Shown here piece by piece: positions 1 to 10,860 of a stretch of DNA of 64,000 nt. Origin of the DNA: Burkholderiales bacterium (GTDB taxonomy: Bacteria > Pseudomonadota > Gammaproteobacteria > Burkholderiales > Burkholderiaceae_C). The stretch is taken from NCBI GenBank assembly GCA_016213205.1, contig JACRAZ010000090.1, forward strand, positions 1 through 64,000, given 5' to 3'. The notes under the pieces are model-generated. The model did no database searches. It was not told the DNA's origin and saw only the letters and a list, made by a program, of their open reading frames with translations. How positions within the stretch are numbered: the first letter of the stretch is position 1; each line of letters starts with the position of its first letter. The position numbers and the translations under genes are program-made.

Positions 1-345
1 CGGCCGCAGGGCGAGCGTGCACCGCGCCCGGACGCGGCCCGCCAGACCGAGCGCCCGCCGCGCCAGGAGCGCCCGCCCCGCCCGGAGGGCAGCCCGCGCC
101 CGGCCGGCGACAGCGCTGCCGCGCCGCCGCGCGCACCGCTGGACCCACAGCAGCAGGAACGCGCCCGCCTGCTGCGTGATTACGAAAGCACCCGGCTGAG
201 CGAAGCCAACTTCTGTGCACTCAAGGGCCTGACACCGGCGCGCCTGGCCGAACTGCTGGCCCAGGCGCGGCAGGAGGCCGGCCCGGCCGCGGCCCGGCCG
301 CCCCGCCCGGCCGGCAGTGGGCCACGGCCGCCCACGCGGCGCTGA
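1..345 (+). CDS. C-terminal fragment of a possible ProQ/FinO-family RNA-binding protein (5' end outside window)
   Basis: An open frame runs in from the left edge and stops with TGA at 343-345, leaving 114 residues. The first 50 or so are a disordered Arg/Pro-rich linker. A conserved-looking helical segment then follows (ERARLLRDYESTRLSEANFC, then ALKGLTPARLAELL), and a basic Pro-rich tail closes the protein. This linker plus terminal short domain resembles the C-terminal end of ProQ/FinO-type RNA chaperones in Burkholderiales, but the FinO domain itself would lie upstream and cannot be seen. The assignment is tentative. The next gene is convergent and ends 25 bp away. Confidence 0.5.
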   Translation, partial: RPQGERAPRPDAARQTERPPRQERPPRPEGSPRPAGDSAAAPPRAPLDPQQQERARLLRDYESTRLSEANFCALKGLTPARLAELLAQARQEAGPAAARPPRPAGSGPRPPTRR

Positions 346-370
346 AGGCCGCACGCCGAGCACCCAACGC

Positions 371-1285
371 TCAACTCAGGCGCAGCGCCACCACCCCGGC
401 CACGATGACGCAGGCGCCCAGCGCCCGCTGCAGGCCGAAACGCTCCTTCAGCAGCACGGTGCCCAGCACCGCGGCAAACAGCACCGAGGTCTCGCGCAGC
501 GCCGCCACGCTGGCCACCGGGGCCTGGGTCATGGCCCACAGCGCGATGCCGTAGGCGCTCACCGCGGCCAGCCCGCCCACCGCCGCCAGCGGCCAGCGGC
601 GCCGCGCATAGGCCAGGATCGCGCGGCGGCCCGCCGCGTCACGCTGCAGCCACACCAGCGCCGGGTAGGGCAGCCCGTTCAACACGAACAGCGCCAGCAC
701 GTAGGCGGCGGCGCTGTGCCCCGCCGCCACGGTCAGCCGCACGCCCTGGCCGTCGACGAAGGTGTAGATCGCGATGATCAGCGCGTTGGCCAGCGCATAG
801 GCCAGCGCCTTGCGGTGGTGCAAGGCCGCCCCCGGACGCGAAAGCCCCACCATCGCCACGCCCAGGCCGATGCCCGCGATGCCGGCCCAGGCCAGCGGCT
901 GAGGCGACTCGCCCAGCACCAGCCCGCTGCCCAGCGCCACCAGCAGCGGCGCGGTGCCCCGCATGATGGGGTAGGTGAGCCCCAGCTCGCCGTGCCGGTA
1001 GGCGCCCGCGAGCGAGCAGTAGTAGCCCACGTGGATGCACATCGAAGCCAGGATGTAGGGCAGCGCCGGCAGCGGTGGCGGGCCCACCAGCAGCAGCAGC
1101 GGCAGTCCCACCAGGGCGCCGATGAAGGGCTGCAGCGCCGAATCCAGCGTCTTGTCGGCACCGGCCTTGATCAGCGCGTTCCACGAGGCGTGCAGCGCCG
1201 CGGCCAGCAGCACGGCCAGCACCACGGGCCAGGTCATCGCTGGCGTGGTCACGGGCGGTTCATCGTGCGGGCGGCTCCTCGGCAT
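371..1285 (-). CDS. EamA/DMT-superfamily transporter
   Basis: A 304-residue, very hydrophobic protein with about ten predicted membrane helices arranged as two EamA-like halves. Residues about 20-150 form one half and about 160-304 the second, including the conserved-type segment LRETSVLFAAVLGTVLLKER. The family consists of inner-membrane drug/metabolite exporters; the substrate cannot be told from sequence. The ATG at 1285 overlaps the end of the upstream Na/Pi gene by 26 bp. In-frame alternatives are GTG at 1252 and ATG at 1237, which remove the non-hydrophobic leader and may be the true start. It is probably co-transcribed with the Na/Pi transporter. Confidence 0.85.
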   Translation of the reverse strand: MPRSRPHDEPPVTTPAMTWPVVLAVLLAAALHASWNALIKAGADKTLDSALQPFIGALVGLPLLLLVGPPPLPALPYILASMCIHVGYYCSLAGAYRHGELGLTYPIMRGTAPLLVALGSGLVLGESPQPLAWAGIAGIGLGVAMVGLSRPGAALHHRKALAYALANALIIAIYTFVDGQGVRLTVAAGHSAAAYVLALFVLNGLPYPALVWLQRDAAGRRAILAYARRRWPLAAVGGLAAVSAYGIALWAMTQAPVASVAALRETSVLFAAVLGTVLLKERFGLQRALGACVIVAGVVALRLS

Positions 1286-2936
1286 CCAGCGGCGCCAGCG
1301 CCGAGTGGCGGATGCGCGTGGCCGTGAGGGCGCCCGCGGATTCGAGGATGGGGTAGGCGATCGAGCAGATGTGCGAGTTGATGCGCTTCAGGTCGCTGAT
1401 CAGGTCCAGGTGCAGCGAGCTGGTCTCGATGCTCTGCGCGGTGTTGTCCTGCAGGCGGGCGATGTGGCTGGCCGCGTACTCGTGCTCCAGGTCGCGGAAG
1501 CGCGCCTTTTCCTCCAGCAGGCGGCTGGCATCGCGCACGTGGCCATCCAGGAACACGCTCATGCCCAGGCGCAGGTTGGCCAGCAGGCGCTCGTGCAGGT
1601 GGCAGATCTCGGCCATGCCGGCATCGGAGAAGCGCCGGTTCGGGCGGATCTTCTTGTCCTCCACGTCCTGCAGCACGCGCTCGATGATGTCGCCGATCTG
1701 CTCCATGTTGATCGTGAACGAGACGATGTCGGTCCAGCGCCGGCTCTCGCGCTCGGACAGCGCCTCGCGCGAGATCTGCGTCAGGTAGAGCTTGATCGCG
1801 GTGTAGAGCTCGTCGACCACGTCGTCCATGCGGCGCAGCTTCTCGGCCAGCTCGAGGTCGTTGTTGCGCATCACCGGCAGGATGCCGCGCAGCATGGTCT
1901 CCACCACGTCGGCCTGGTGCAGCGCCTCGCGGGCAGCGCAGCTGATGGCCAGCGATGGCGTGGCCAGCGCCGAGCGGTCGAGGTGGCGCGGGCGCTCCGT
2001 GTCGGCCACCTGGGGCATGCGCAGCCAGCCCTCGAGCGCACGGGCCAGCGGCCCGGTGAAGCCGACGAACAGCAACGCCAGCCCCACGTTGAACACGAGG
2101 TGGAACACCACCACCTGCTGGTGCACCGTGGGCACCCAGTGCTGCAGCTCCACGTGCACCAGCGGCAGCAGCGGAATCGCGATCATGCAGCCCACGGCCT
2201 TGAACGCCAGGTTGCCCAGCGGCAGCCGACGCTCGGCCATCGGCGCGCGCGCGGTGGTCAGCACCGCCAGCAGGCCGCTGCCCAGGTTGGCACCCAGCAC
2301 CAGGCCCAGCGCCACCGCCGCGGGCACGATGCCCGAAGCCGCCAGCGTGGCGGTGAGCAGCACGATGGCCAGGCTGGAGTAGGACAGCACCGTGAGCAGC
2401 GCCCCGACGAAGATGTCCAGCAGCACCTCGTTGGGCAAGGCCACCAGCAGCGCGCGCACCGGCGGCGATTCGGTCAGCGGCCGGGTGGCCTCGGTGATCA
2501 GCTGCAGCGACATCAGGATCAGCCCGAGCCCGATCGCCACCCGGCCCAGACGGCCGGCGGTGGTCTTCTCGCGGGTGACGAACATCACCACGCCGATGAA
2601 GATCAGGAAGGGCGACAGCCACGACAGGTCGAACGAGAACACCACCGCCATCAGGCTGGTGCCCATGTCGGCACCCAGCATCACCACCAGCGCGGCCGAC
2701 AGCGGCACCAGGTTGCGGCCCAGGAAGGACGAGACGATCAGGCAGGTGGCCGTGCTGGACTGGACCAGGCTGGTCACGCCCAGGCCCGCGAGCACCGCCT
2801 TCCAGCGCGCACCCATGCTCAGCGCCAGCACGTGGCGCAGGTTCTCGCCGAACACGCGCAGGATGCCGGTGCGCACGATCTGCGTGCCCCACACGAGCAG
2901 GGCGATGGCAGCAAGCAGGTTGAGCAGGTGGATCAT
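1260..2936 (-). CDS. Na/Pi cotransporter family protein with C-terminal PhoU-like domain
   Basis: A 558-residue membrane protein. Residues 1-310 or so hold paired Na/Pi-cotransport repeats: the first carries the diagnostic QSST motif (Q59-T62), while the second reads SYSSLA at the equivalent place. Residues about 340-540 are soluble, helical and charged, typical of the PhoU-like tail of NptA-type bacterial transporters. The role is sodium-coupled phosphate transport across the inner membrane, with the PhoU-like part thought to be regulatory. It ends 26 bp inside the longest form of the DMT exporter and diverges from the amidotransferase-like gene starting at 3047, leaving a 110-bp promoter region. 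Confidence 0.88.
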   Translation of the reverse strand: MIHLLNLLAAIALLVWGTQIVRTGILRVFGENLRHVLALSMGARWKAVLAGLGVTSLVQSSTATCLIVSSFLGRNLVPLSAALVVMLGADMGTSLMAVVFSFDLSWLSPFLIFIGVVMFVTREKTTAGRLGRVAIGLGLILMSLQLITEATRPLTESPPVRALLVALPNEVLLDIFVGALLTVLSYSSLAIVLLTATLAASGIVPAAVALGLVLGANLGSGLLAVLTTARAPMAERRLPLGNLAFKAVGCMIAIPLLPLVHVELQHWVPTVHQQVVVFHLVFNVGLALLFVGFTGPLARALEGWLRMPQVADTERPRHLDRSALATPSLAISCAAREALHQADVVETMLRGILPVMRNNDLELAEKLRRMDDVVDELYTAIKLYLTQISREALSERESRRWTDIVSFTINMEQIGDIIERVLQDVEDKKIRPNRRFSDAGMAEICHLHERLLANLRLGMSVFLDGHVRDASRLLEEKARFRDLEHEYAASHIARLQDNTAQSIETSSLHLDLISDLKRINSHICSIAYPILESAGALTATRIRHSALAPLDAEEPPAR

Positions 2937-3046
2937 GGGCGGGGTTGGCGCGGCAGGCCCGGCTTCGGTGCGGCCTGCCCGTCACCGGCGATTGTGACCA
3001 GCTTCGTGCGACTACGATCACCCTTCCAGCCCCGCCACGTGAAGCC

Positions 3047-3859
3047 ATGAAGACCGAACGCCCGCTGCTGATCGGTGTGTCCGCACGCATCTACTACCCC
3101 GGCTCGCAGGGGCCGCTGCCGGGCGTGTTCACCAAGACCCTGCACTACCTGGAGCAATCGGTCGCGCACTGGCTGCTGTCGGGCCATGCGATGGCGGTGA
3201 TGATTCCCGCCGTCACGCAGGACAGCATCGTCACCCGCAGCGACCTCACGCTGCCCGACTACGCCGCCGCACTGGACGGGCTGGTGCTGCAGGGCGGCAA
3301 CGATGTGGCGCCCGAGAGCTACGGCGAGACCCCGCTGCACGCCGACTGGCACGGCGACCGCGTGCGCGACCGCTACGAGATCGAGCTGGTCGAGGCCTTC
3401 GTGCAGGCCGGCAAGCCGGTGTTCGGCATCTGCCGGGGCCTGCAACTGCTGAACGTGATGTACGGCGGCACCCTGCTGCAGGACATCGCCACCCAGCGCC
3501 CCAGCGCGCTGGAACACCGCCAGCTCGGCCGCTACGAGCGCCACTTCCACCCGGTGGAGCTGGTGCCCGGCACCCACCTCGCGGGCCTGTACCCCGGCCT
3601 GCGGCGGGCCAGCACCAACAGCATCCATCACCAGGGCATCAAGGACCTGGCGCCGGGCTTCGTCGTCGAGGCGCGCTGCCCGGACGACGGCATGATCGAG
3701 GCCATCCGCCGCACCACCGGCCCGGCCTACGTGGCGGCGGTGCAGTGGCACCCCGAGTTCCACCAGCCCGGCGATCCGGAAGGCTTCGACGACGCGCCGC
3801 TGCTGCGGGACTTCCTGGCTGCGGCACGCCGCGCGGCGGCCGGCCCGGGTTTGACCTGA
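3047..3859 (+). CDS. Gamma-glutamyl-gamma-aminobutyrate hydrolase family protein (class I glutamine amidotransferase-like, PuuD type)
   Basis: A 270-residue cytoplasmic hydrolase. The nucleophile elbow GICRGLQ places the catalytic Cys at residue 129. The family motif GGNDVAPE lies near residue 83, and the C-terminal QWHPEF supplies the His (about residue 243) and Glu of the triad. The length (about 250-270) and motifs match PuuD/peptidase C26 proteins, which hydrolyse gamma-glutamyl-GABA in putrescine breakdown. No other Puu genes are nearby, so the substrate is uncertain. The frame stays open upstream to 2945, but the ATG at 3047 begins the recognisable domain (KTERPLLIGVSAR). Confidence 0.85.
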   Translation: MKTERPLLIGVSARIYYPGSQGPLPGVFTKTLHYLEQSVAHWLLSGHAMAVMIPAVTQDSIVTRSDLTLPDYAAALDGLVLQGGNDVAPESYGETPLHADWHGDRVRDRYEIELVEAFVQAGKPVFGICRGLQLLNVMYGGTLLQDIATQRPSALEHRQLGRYERHFHPVELVPGTHLAGLYPGLRRASTNSIHHQGIKDLAPGFVVEARCPDDGMIEAIRRTTGPAYVAAVQWHPEFHQPGDPEGFDDAPLLRDFLAAARRAAAGPGLT

Positions 3860-3899
3860 GGCGGCATCCCGCGCACCAAAGGCGCTAGCATCGCCGGCC

Positions 3900-6169
<2,270 letters not shown>

Positions 6170-6173
<4 letters not shown>

Positions 6174-7042
6174 ACACCCGGCCGCAGCCGGCGCGCGGCA
6201 CGGCGCGCCGCGCCTGGCTGCGCGCGGCGCTGTGGGGCGGCCTGGGCAGCGCGCTGGTCCCGGGCGCCGGGGTGATGGCCACCCAGGCCGTTGCGCGGCC
6301 CTTGCAGGTGACGCTGCTGCCCTACCTGTCCACCCGGGTGATGCTGGCGGTGTTCGACCCCTTGCGCCAGCATCTTGCCGAGCACATCGGCCGGCCGGTG
6401 GACTTCTTCACCGCCACCAGCTTTCGCGCGCTGGCCGAGAGCGCGCAGCGCGGCGACAGCCCGTTTTCACTGCTGCCGGTGCCGCTGGCGCGCATCGCGC
6501 TGGCCGACTGGGGCCACCGGCTCGTGGTGCGCCCGACGCTGGACTCTGCAGTGCAGGTGCTGGTGCCACGCGCGCTCGGCCTGGCGGACGTGCAGGCCCT
6601 GCGGGGCCGCCAGGTGGCCACCATCGACCCGCTGTCCACACCCAGCCTGATGCTGCAGCGCTGGCTCGTGGCCGAGCGCCTGGCCGGCGAGGTGACGGTG
6701 CTGCACCTGGCCTCGGCCAATGCCGCGGCCATGGCGCTGGGGCGCGGCGACGTGGCCGCCGTCGTGCTTCCGCAGGGCCCGGTGGTCGAGGTGCCCGGCC
6801 TGGCGCCGGGCGAACTGGTGGTGCTCACCACCCTCGGCAGCATGCTGATGCCCTGCTTCGTGGCCCATCCCTCGGCCCCCGCCGCCGACCTGCTGGCCCT
6901 GCAGCGCGGCCTGATCGCCAGCAATGAGCGCCCGGTGCAGACCACCTGGGGCCGCTTCGTCGAGGGCTCGCCTCGCGACCTGGCCCCTTACGAACCCTAT
7001 GCCGCGCTGGCCCGCCAGCGCTTGGCGCAGCCCGCGCGCTGA
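6170..7042 (+). CDS. PhnD-like phosphate/phosphonate periplasmic binding protein (first of tandem pair)
   Basis: A 290-residue protein with an N-terminal basic/hydrophobic leader (about residues 1-42) followed by a type II periplasmic-binding fold of the PhnD/SsuA-like kind (VTLLPYLSTRVMLAVFDPL, FFTATSFRALAESAQRGD, ASANAAAMALGRGDVAAVV). The start ATG overlaps the kinase stop codon. It is clearly paralogous to the next gene along its whole length; both end in FVEGSPRDL-x-PYEPYAALAR. No phosphonate ABC permease or ATPase gene is nearby, so a role as ligand receptor for the coupled kinase is inferred rather than shown. The actual ligand is unknown. Confidence 0.82.
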
Positions 7043-7074
7043 CGCACACTCGCCTTCCCTGCATGGCTGTACCG

Positions 7075-7938
7075 ATGAACCCAGACCTCCATCGCCGCCC
7101 CCAGCGCCGGGCCCTGCTGGGCGCGGCAGCCGCCGCGCTGGCACTGCCCCCGGGAGCCCCGGTGCGGGCACAGCCCGAGCGGCTGCGGGTGGCGCTGGTG
7201 CCCTACCTGTCGGCCCGGGTGATGCTCTCGGTCTACGAACCGCTGCGCCAGCACTTCACGCAGCAGCTCGGCCGCGAGGTGGAGTTCCACACCGCCCCGA
7301 GCTTCCGCGCCCTGGCCGAAGGCGCCCGCACCGGCGACAGCCTGTTCACGCTGATGCCGATGCACCTGGCCCGCATCGCGGTGGACGATTGGGGCCATGC
7401 CCTGGTGGCCCGCTCCACGCGCCAGTCGCCGGTGCAGTTGCTGGTGCCCCGTGCCCGGGGCCTCAAGCGTGCCCAGGACCTGCGTGGCCAGCGCATCGCG
7501 GCGATCGACCCGCTGTCGATCACCAGCCTGATGCTGCAGCGCTGGCTGGCCACCGAGCATCTGGACGGCACGATCGAGGTGGTGAACGTGCCGTCGGCCA
7601 ACGCTGCCGCGCTGGCCCTGTCGCGTGGCGAGGTGGCGGGCATGGTCGTGGCCCAGGGCCAGGCGCTGGATGTGCCGGGCCTGCGGCCGGACGACCTGGA
7701 GCCGCTGGCGCAGGTGGGCCTCACGCTGACGCCCTGCTTCGTGGCCCACCCGCGGGTGCCGCCGGACGAGCGCGCGGCATTTCGCCGCGCGGTGCTGAGC
7801 TTCGTGACGCCTGGCGCCGCCAGCGTGCCGGCGGGTGCCTCGGGCGCGCAGTTCGTCGAAGGGTCGCCGCGCGACCTCGAGCCCTACGAGCCCTATGCGG
7901 CGCTGGCGCGCCGCATGCTCGCGCAGCCCCGGCGCTGA
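7075..7938 (+). CDS. PhnD-like phosphate/phosphonate periplasmic binding protein (second of tandem pair)
   Basis: A 287-residue paralogue of the preceding gene. The leader (RRPQRRALLGAAAAALAL, then PPGAPVRAQ) looks like a signal peptide, possibly Tat-like because of the RR pair, with cleavage after RAQ near residue 32. The mature part keeps the same binding-protein fold and the same C-terminal signature. An in-frame ATG at 7063 gives four more residues; 7075 was chosen because MN then aligns with the first paralogue's start. It lies 32 bp after the first copy and is probably in the same operon as the hybrid kinase. Confidence 0.82.
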   Translation: MNPDLHRRPQRRALLGAAAAALALPPGAPVRAQPERLRVALVPYLSARVMLSVYEPLRQHFTQQLGREVEFHTAPSFRALAEGARTGDSLFTLMPMHLARIAVDDWGHALVARSTRQSPVQLLVPRARGLKRAQDLRGQRIAAIDPLSITSLMLQRWLATEHLDGTIEVVNVPSANAAALALSRGEVAGMVVAQGQALDVPGLRPDDLEPLAQVGLTLTPCFVAHPRVPPDERAAFRRAVLSFVTPGAASVPAGASGAQFVEGSPRDLEPYEPYAALARRMLAQPRR

Positions 7939-7961
7939 AGCGGCCACCCGCGCCGCGCGCG

Positions 7962-9680
7962 TCAATCCGCCTGCGGCAGCCACGCCTGCAACATGGCCAG
8001 CGTGGCCGCCTCGTGCAGCGCCGCGCCCTCGAGCAGGCGCAGCATGCGGGGCGCACGCAGCGCCAGGCCGCACCGGTGCCGCGGGCTGTGCACGACGCCG
8101 TCGAACGCCAGCTCGACCACCAGCGTGGGCCGCAGGCTGCGCACCGGGCCGAACTTCTCCACCGTGGTGGCGCGCATGCAGGCCTGCACCACCTGCAGCT
8201 CAGCCTCGCCGAGGCCCGTGCTGGCCCGGGTGACGGCCACCAGCGCCAGCGCGCCGGCCGCAGCCGATGAGGCTGAGCGGTGCGCGATCGCCGCCACCAC
8301 CGCCTGCGCCTCGGCCGCGTCACGCGGGGCGCGGTTCCACACGGCCAGGCCGCACTCGAGCCCGGCGCCGGCGCGCCGGCCGTCGCCGGGCTGGGCGGTG
8401 ACCAGCACGGCGTGGATCGTGAACGGCGCCGCCCTCCACACCCACCACGGGCCCCGGTCCGGGCCGCTGCCGCCGCCGTAGGGGCTGCTGCGCCGCTTGA
8501 GCACCAGGCCACGGGCGCCGAGCGAGCGGCCGCGCGCGCGTGCGGCGGCCAGATCGGCCCAGTCCTGGCCGCTCACTTCAGGCGACAGCATGATCGGCCC
8601 GCCCGCCAGCACGGCGGCCAGCCGCTGCCGGCGCTCTTGCTGCGGCAGGTGGCGGATGTCCACACCCGCATGCGCCAGCAGGTCGTGGGCGATGAAGCGC
8701 ACCGGCTGCGCCGCCAGCAGCGATTTCGGCAGCGTCTTGCGGTTCAGCCGCCGCTGCAGCAGCGCCACCGGCGCGGGCGCGGCCTGCTGCGCGGGCCAGA
8801 CCAGCAGTTCACCATCGAGCACCGTGCCCTCGGGCAATGCCTGGGCCTGCGCCACCACCTCCGGCAGCTGCCCGGTCGCCAGCGCCTCCTGGCGCGGCCA
8901 CACCCATGCGGTGCCGCCGCGCCGCACGAGCTGGGCCCGCAGGCTGTCGTACTGCCACTCGGCCAGCCAGTGGCCACGGGGGCCCAGGCCGGCGAGAACC
9001 GGTGCGTCCGGCGCCGGGCCCAGCGCAGCGGCGCAACAGAACGGGTAGGGCTCGCCGGCGTGCGCCGGGCCCTCGGCCGCAGGGGCGAGCAGCGCGGCCC
9101 ACCCGGCCGCACTGGGCGGCGTGCGGGCGCTGGCCAGGTCCGCCAGGCGCTGCGCCACCAGCCGGGCCTCCAGGCCCGCATGCGCCGCCAGCGCGCGCTG
9201 CAGCAGCAGTCGGCTGACACCGGGCCGGAAGCCGCCGCAGGCCAGCCGGACGAGCAGCATGCGCTCATCGGCCCCCAGCGCGCCCAGCCACTGCTGCAAG
9301 GCGGCCGCCTGCGCCGCGGGCGGCTGGTCGCGCAAGGGCAGCAGCCGCTGCTCGATCCCCTGCGCCAGCGGCCACTGTTGCGGCACCGGGGGCGGCGGCA
9401 GCAGGTGGGCCACGGTCTCGGCCAGGTCGCCCACGGTCCGGTGGCACTCGTCGAACAACCAGCCTGGGATCCCGGCCGCGGCCATGGCCGCGCTGCGCAC
9501 CAGCGCGCGGGAAACGCCGCGCCGCGGCGCCCCGACGGCCAGGAGCTGCACGGCCCAGGCCGCATCGGCCGGCGCGGCCAGTGCCAGGTAGTGCCGCAGC
9601 GCGGCCGCTTGCGCCGCATCGGGATCGGCACTGTCCCGCGCGGCGTCCAGCGCCGCGCACAGCGCCGCGAAGGCCCTCAT
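7962..9680 (-). CDS. ATP-dependent DNA ligase-like protein with altered adenylation motifs
   Basis: A 572-residue protein that is collinear with bacterial exonuclease-associated ATP-dependent DNA ligases: a helical DNA-binding domain (about 1-200), an adenylation domain (about 210-430) and an OB-fold (about 430-572, with FGPVRSLRPTLVVELAFDGV). Motif III is kept (VLDGELLVW, Asp289-Glu291). Motif I, normally Lys-x-Asp-Gly, reads EWQYDSLRAQ: the AMP-accepting Lys is Gln243 (codon CAG on the minus strand at 8952-8954) and Gly is Ser246. Motif IV reads ARGLVLK, without the usual Glu, and the motif V WWKWK region reads WWVWR (412-416). The frame is uninterrupted. The start overlaps the exonuclease stop (ATGA). 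It may be a pseudoenzyme. Confidence 0.85.
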   Translation of the reverse strand: MRAFAALCAALDAARDSADPDAAQAAALRHYLALAAPADAAWAVQLLAVGAPRRGVSRALVRSAAMAAAGIPGWLFDECHRTVGDLAETVAHLLPPPPVPQQWPLAQGIEQRLLPLRDQPPAAQAAALQQWLGALGADERMLLVRLACGGFRPGVSRLLLQRALAAHAGLEARLVAQRLADLASARTPPSAAGWAALLAPAAEGPAHAGEPYPFCCAAALGPAPDAPVLAGLGPRGHWLAEWQYDSLRAQLVRRGGTAWVWPRQEALATGQLPEVVAQAQALPEGTVLDGELLVWPAQQAAPAPVALLQRRLNRKTLPKSLLAAQPVRFIAHDLLAHAGVDIRHLPQQERRQRLAAVLAGGPIMLSPEVSGQDWADLAAARARGRSLGARGLVLKRRSSPYGGGSGPDRGPWWVWRAAPFTIHAVLVTAQPGDGRRAGAGLECGLAVWNRAPRDAAEAQAVVAAIAHRSASSAAAGALALVAVTRASTGLGEAELQVVQACMRATTVEKFGPVRSLRPTLVVELAFDGVVHSPRHRCGLALRAPRMLRLLEGAALHEAATLAMLQAWLPQAD

Positions 9681-10747
9681 GCGGCGACCCCGCCGTGGGG
9701 TGCCGCCGGCGCGGAACCCGGCGCGTCGGCCGGCAGCGCCTCCTGCTGGCCGAACACGGTGGCGAACGCACCGGCCTGCAGCCCCTGCTCGCGCAGCCAG
9801 CGCACCATCACCGCTTCCTGGCCATGGGTGACGATGATGCGCTCGGCCCCGGTGGCGGCGATGGCGCGCTGCAGGCCCGGCCAATCGGCATGGTCCGAGA
9901 GCACGAAGCCGCGCGCCAGCCCCTGCCGGCGGCGGGCGCTGCGCAGCTGCATCCAGCCGCTGGCAAAGGCGAGGCTGCTGCCCCCTGGCGGGCCCGCCCA
10001 GGCACCCGCCTGCGCCATCGGCGGCACCATCACCAAGGCGCCCGCCAGCGCGGCCGCCGCTGGGCCGCCCGGCTCGCCCAGCACGCGGGTGGCCGGCAAC
10101 GCCACGCCCGCCGCCCGGTAGGCCGCGTTCACCGGCACCAGCGACGGGTGCACGACGATCGGCCCGATCGCCGCATCCACCCCGGCCAGCACGCGCTGCG
10201 CCTTGCCGAAGCTGTAGGCCAGCAGCACGCTCGCGCGGCCGGCGGTGGCGTTGGCGCGCCACCAGGCGTTGATCTCGCCGAACACCTGCGCCTGCGGCGC
10301 CCAGCGGTACACCGGCAGGCCGAACGTGGACTCGGTGATGAAGCAGTGGCAGCGCAGCGGCTCGAAGGGCTCGCAGGTGGGGTTGCGTTCGTCGTGCGCG
10401 CTGAGGAAATAGTCGCCCGAGGCCACCCACACCTGGCCGCCGTGTTCCAACCGCACCTGGGCCGAGCCCAGCACGTGGCCGGCCGGGTGCAGGCTGATCC
10501 GCACGCCGCGGTGCAGCACCGCCTCGCCATAGGCCAGGCCCTGCAGCGGCAGCGCCGCGCCGAGCCGGCTGCGCAGCACGCCCTCGCTCACCGCGGTGGC
10601 CAGCACATGCGCGTGGCCGGCCCGTGCATGGTCGGCATGGGCGTGGGTGATCACCGCGCGATCCACTGCCCGCCACGGGTCGATGAAGAAATCCCCCGCC
10701 GGGCAATACAGCCCCTCGGCCCGCAGGACAACCAGATCCGCGCTCAT
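9677..10747 (-). CDS. Ligase-associated DNA exonuclease (metallo-beta-lactamase fold)
   Basis: A 356-residue protein of the MBL/beta-CASP type that is normally encoded next to the bacterial ATP-dependent ligase. Metal-binding motif HAHADH is at residues 35-40; further motifs HPAGHVLGSAQ, SGDYF, SDHADWPGL and THGQE follow, so the active site looks complete. The family is thought to process DNA ends. The ATG at 10747 was chosen because the domain starts at once (SADLVVLRAEGLYCP); the frame is open upstream but runs through the repeat element. The stop overlaps the ligase-like gene start by 4 bp, which indicates coupled translation. Confidence 0.87.
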   Translation of the reverse strand: MSADLVVLRAEGLYCPAGDFFIDPWRAVDRAVITHAHADHARAGHAHVLATAVSEGVLRSRLGAALPLQGLAYGEAVLHRGVRISLHPAGHVLGSAQVRLEHGGQVWVASGDYFLSAHDERNPTCEPFEPLRCHCFITESTFGLPVYRWAPQAQVFGEINAWWRANATAGRASVLLAYSFGKAQRVLAGVDAAIGPIVVHPSLVPVNAAYRAAGVALPATRVLGEPGGPAAAALAGALVMVPPMAQAGAWAGPPGGSSLAFASGWMQLRSARRRQGLARGFVLSDHADWPGLQRAIAATGAERIIVTHGQEAVMVRWLREQGLQAGAFATVFGQQEALPADAPGSAPAAPHGGVAA

Positions 10748-10783
10748 CGCACAAAGGTTAACTCCGCCGCAGCCCGTCAAGTG

Positions 10784-10860
10784 GACGCCGCGGAGCCGGC
10801 TCCGCCGGTCCGCCGGCGTCGCCCCCCTGGGGGGGAGGCGCCGAAGGCGCTCCGGGGGGG
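10784..10860. repeat. GC-rich structured intergenic element downstream of clsB
   Basis: About 77 bp of nested inverted repeats. GACGCCG (10784-10790) pairs with CGGCGTC (10814-10820) around the perfect palindrome CGGAGCCGGCTCCG (10791-10804). A CCCCCC/GGGGGGG pairing and a GGCGCC-GAA-GGCGCT hairpin (10837-10851) follow. It abuts the clsB stop codon and precedes the exonuclease start. It could act as a terminator or mRNA 3' stabiliser, or be a dispersed repeat of the genome. Copy number elsewhere cannot be judged from this window. Confidence 0.55.

Noticed and set aside
7962..10747. A frameshift explaining the altered ligase motifs
   Set aside because: Residues on both sides of each altered position stay in register with the family, so the changes are substitutions and not a shifted frame.
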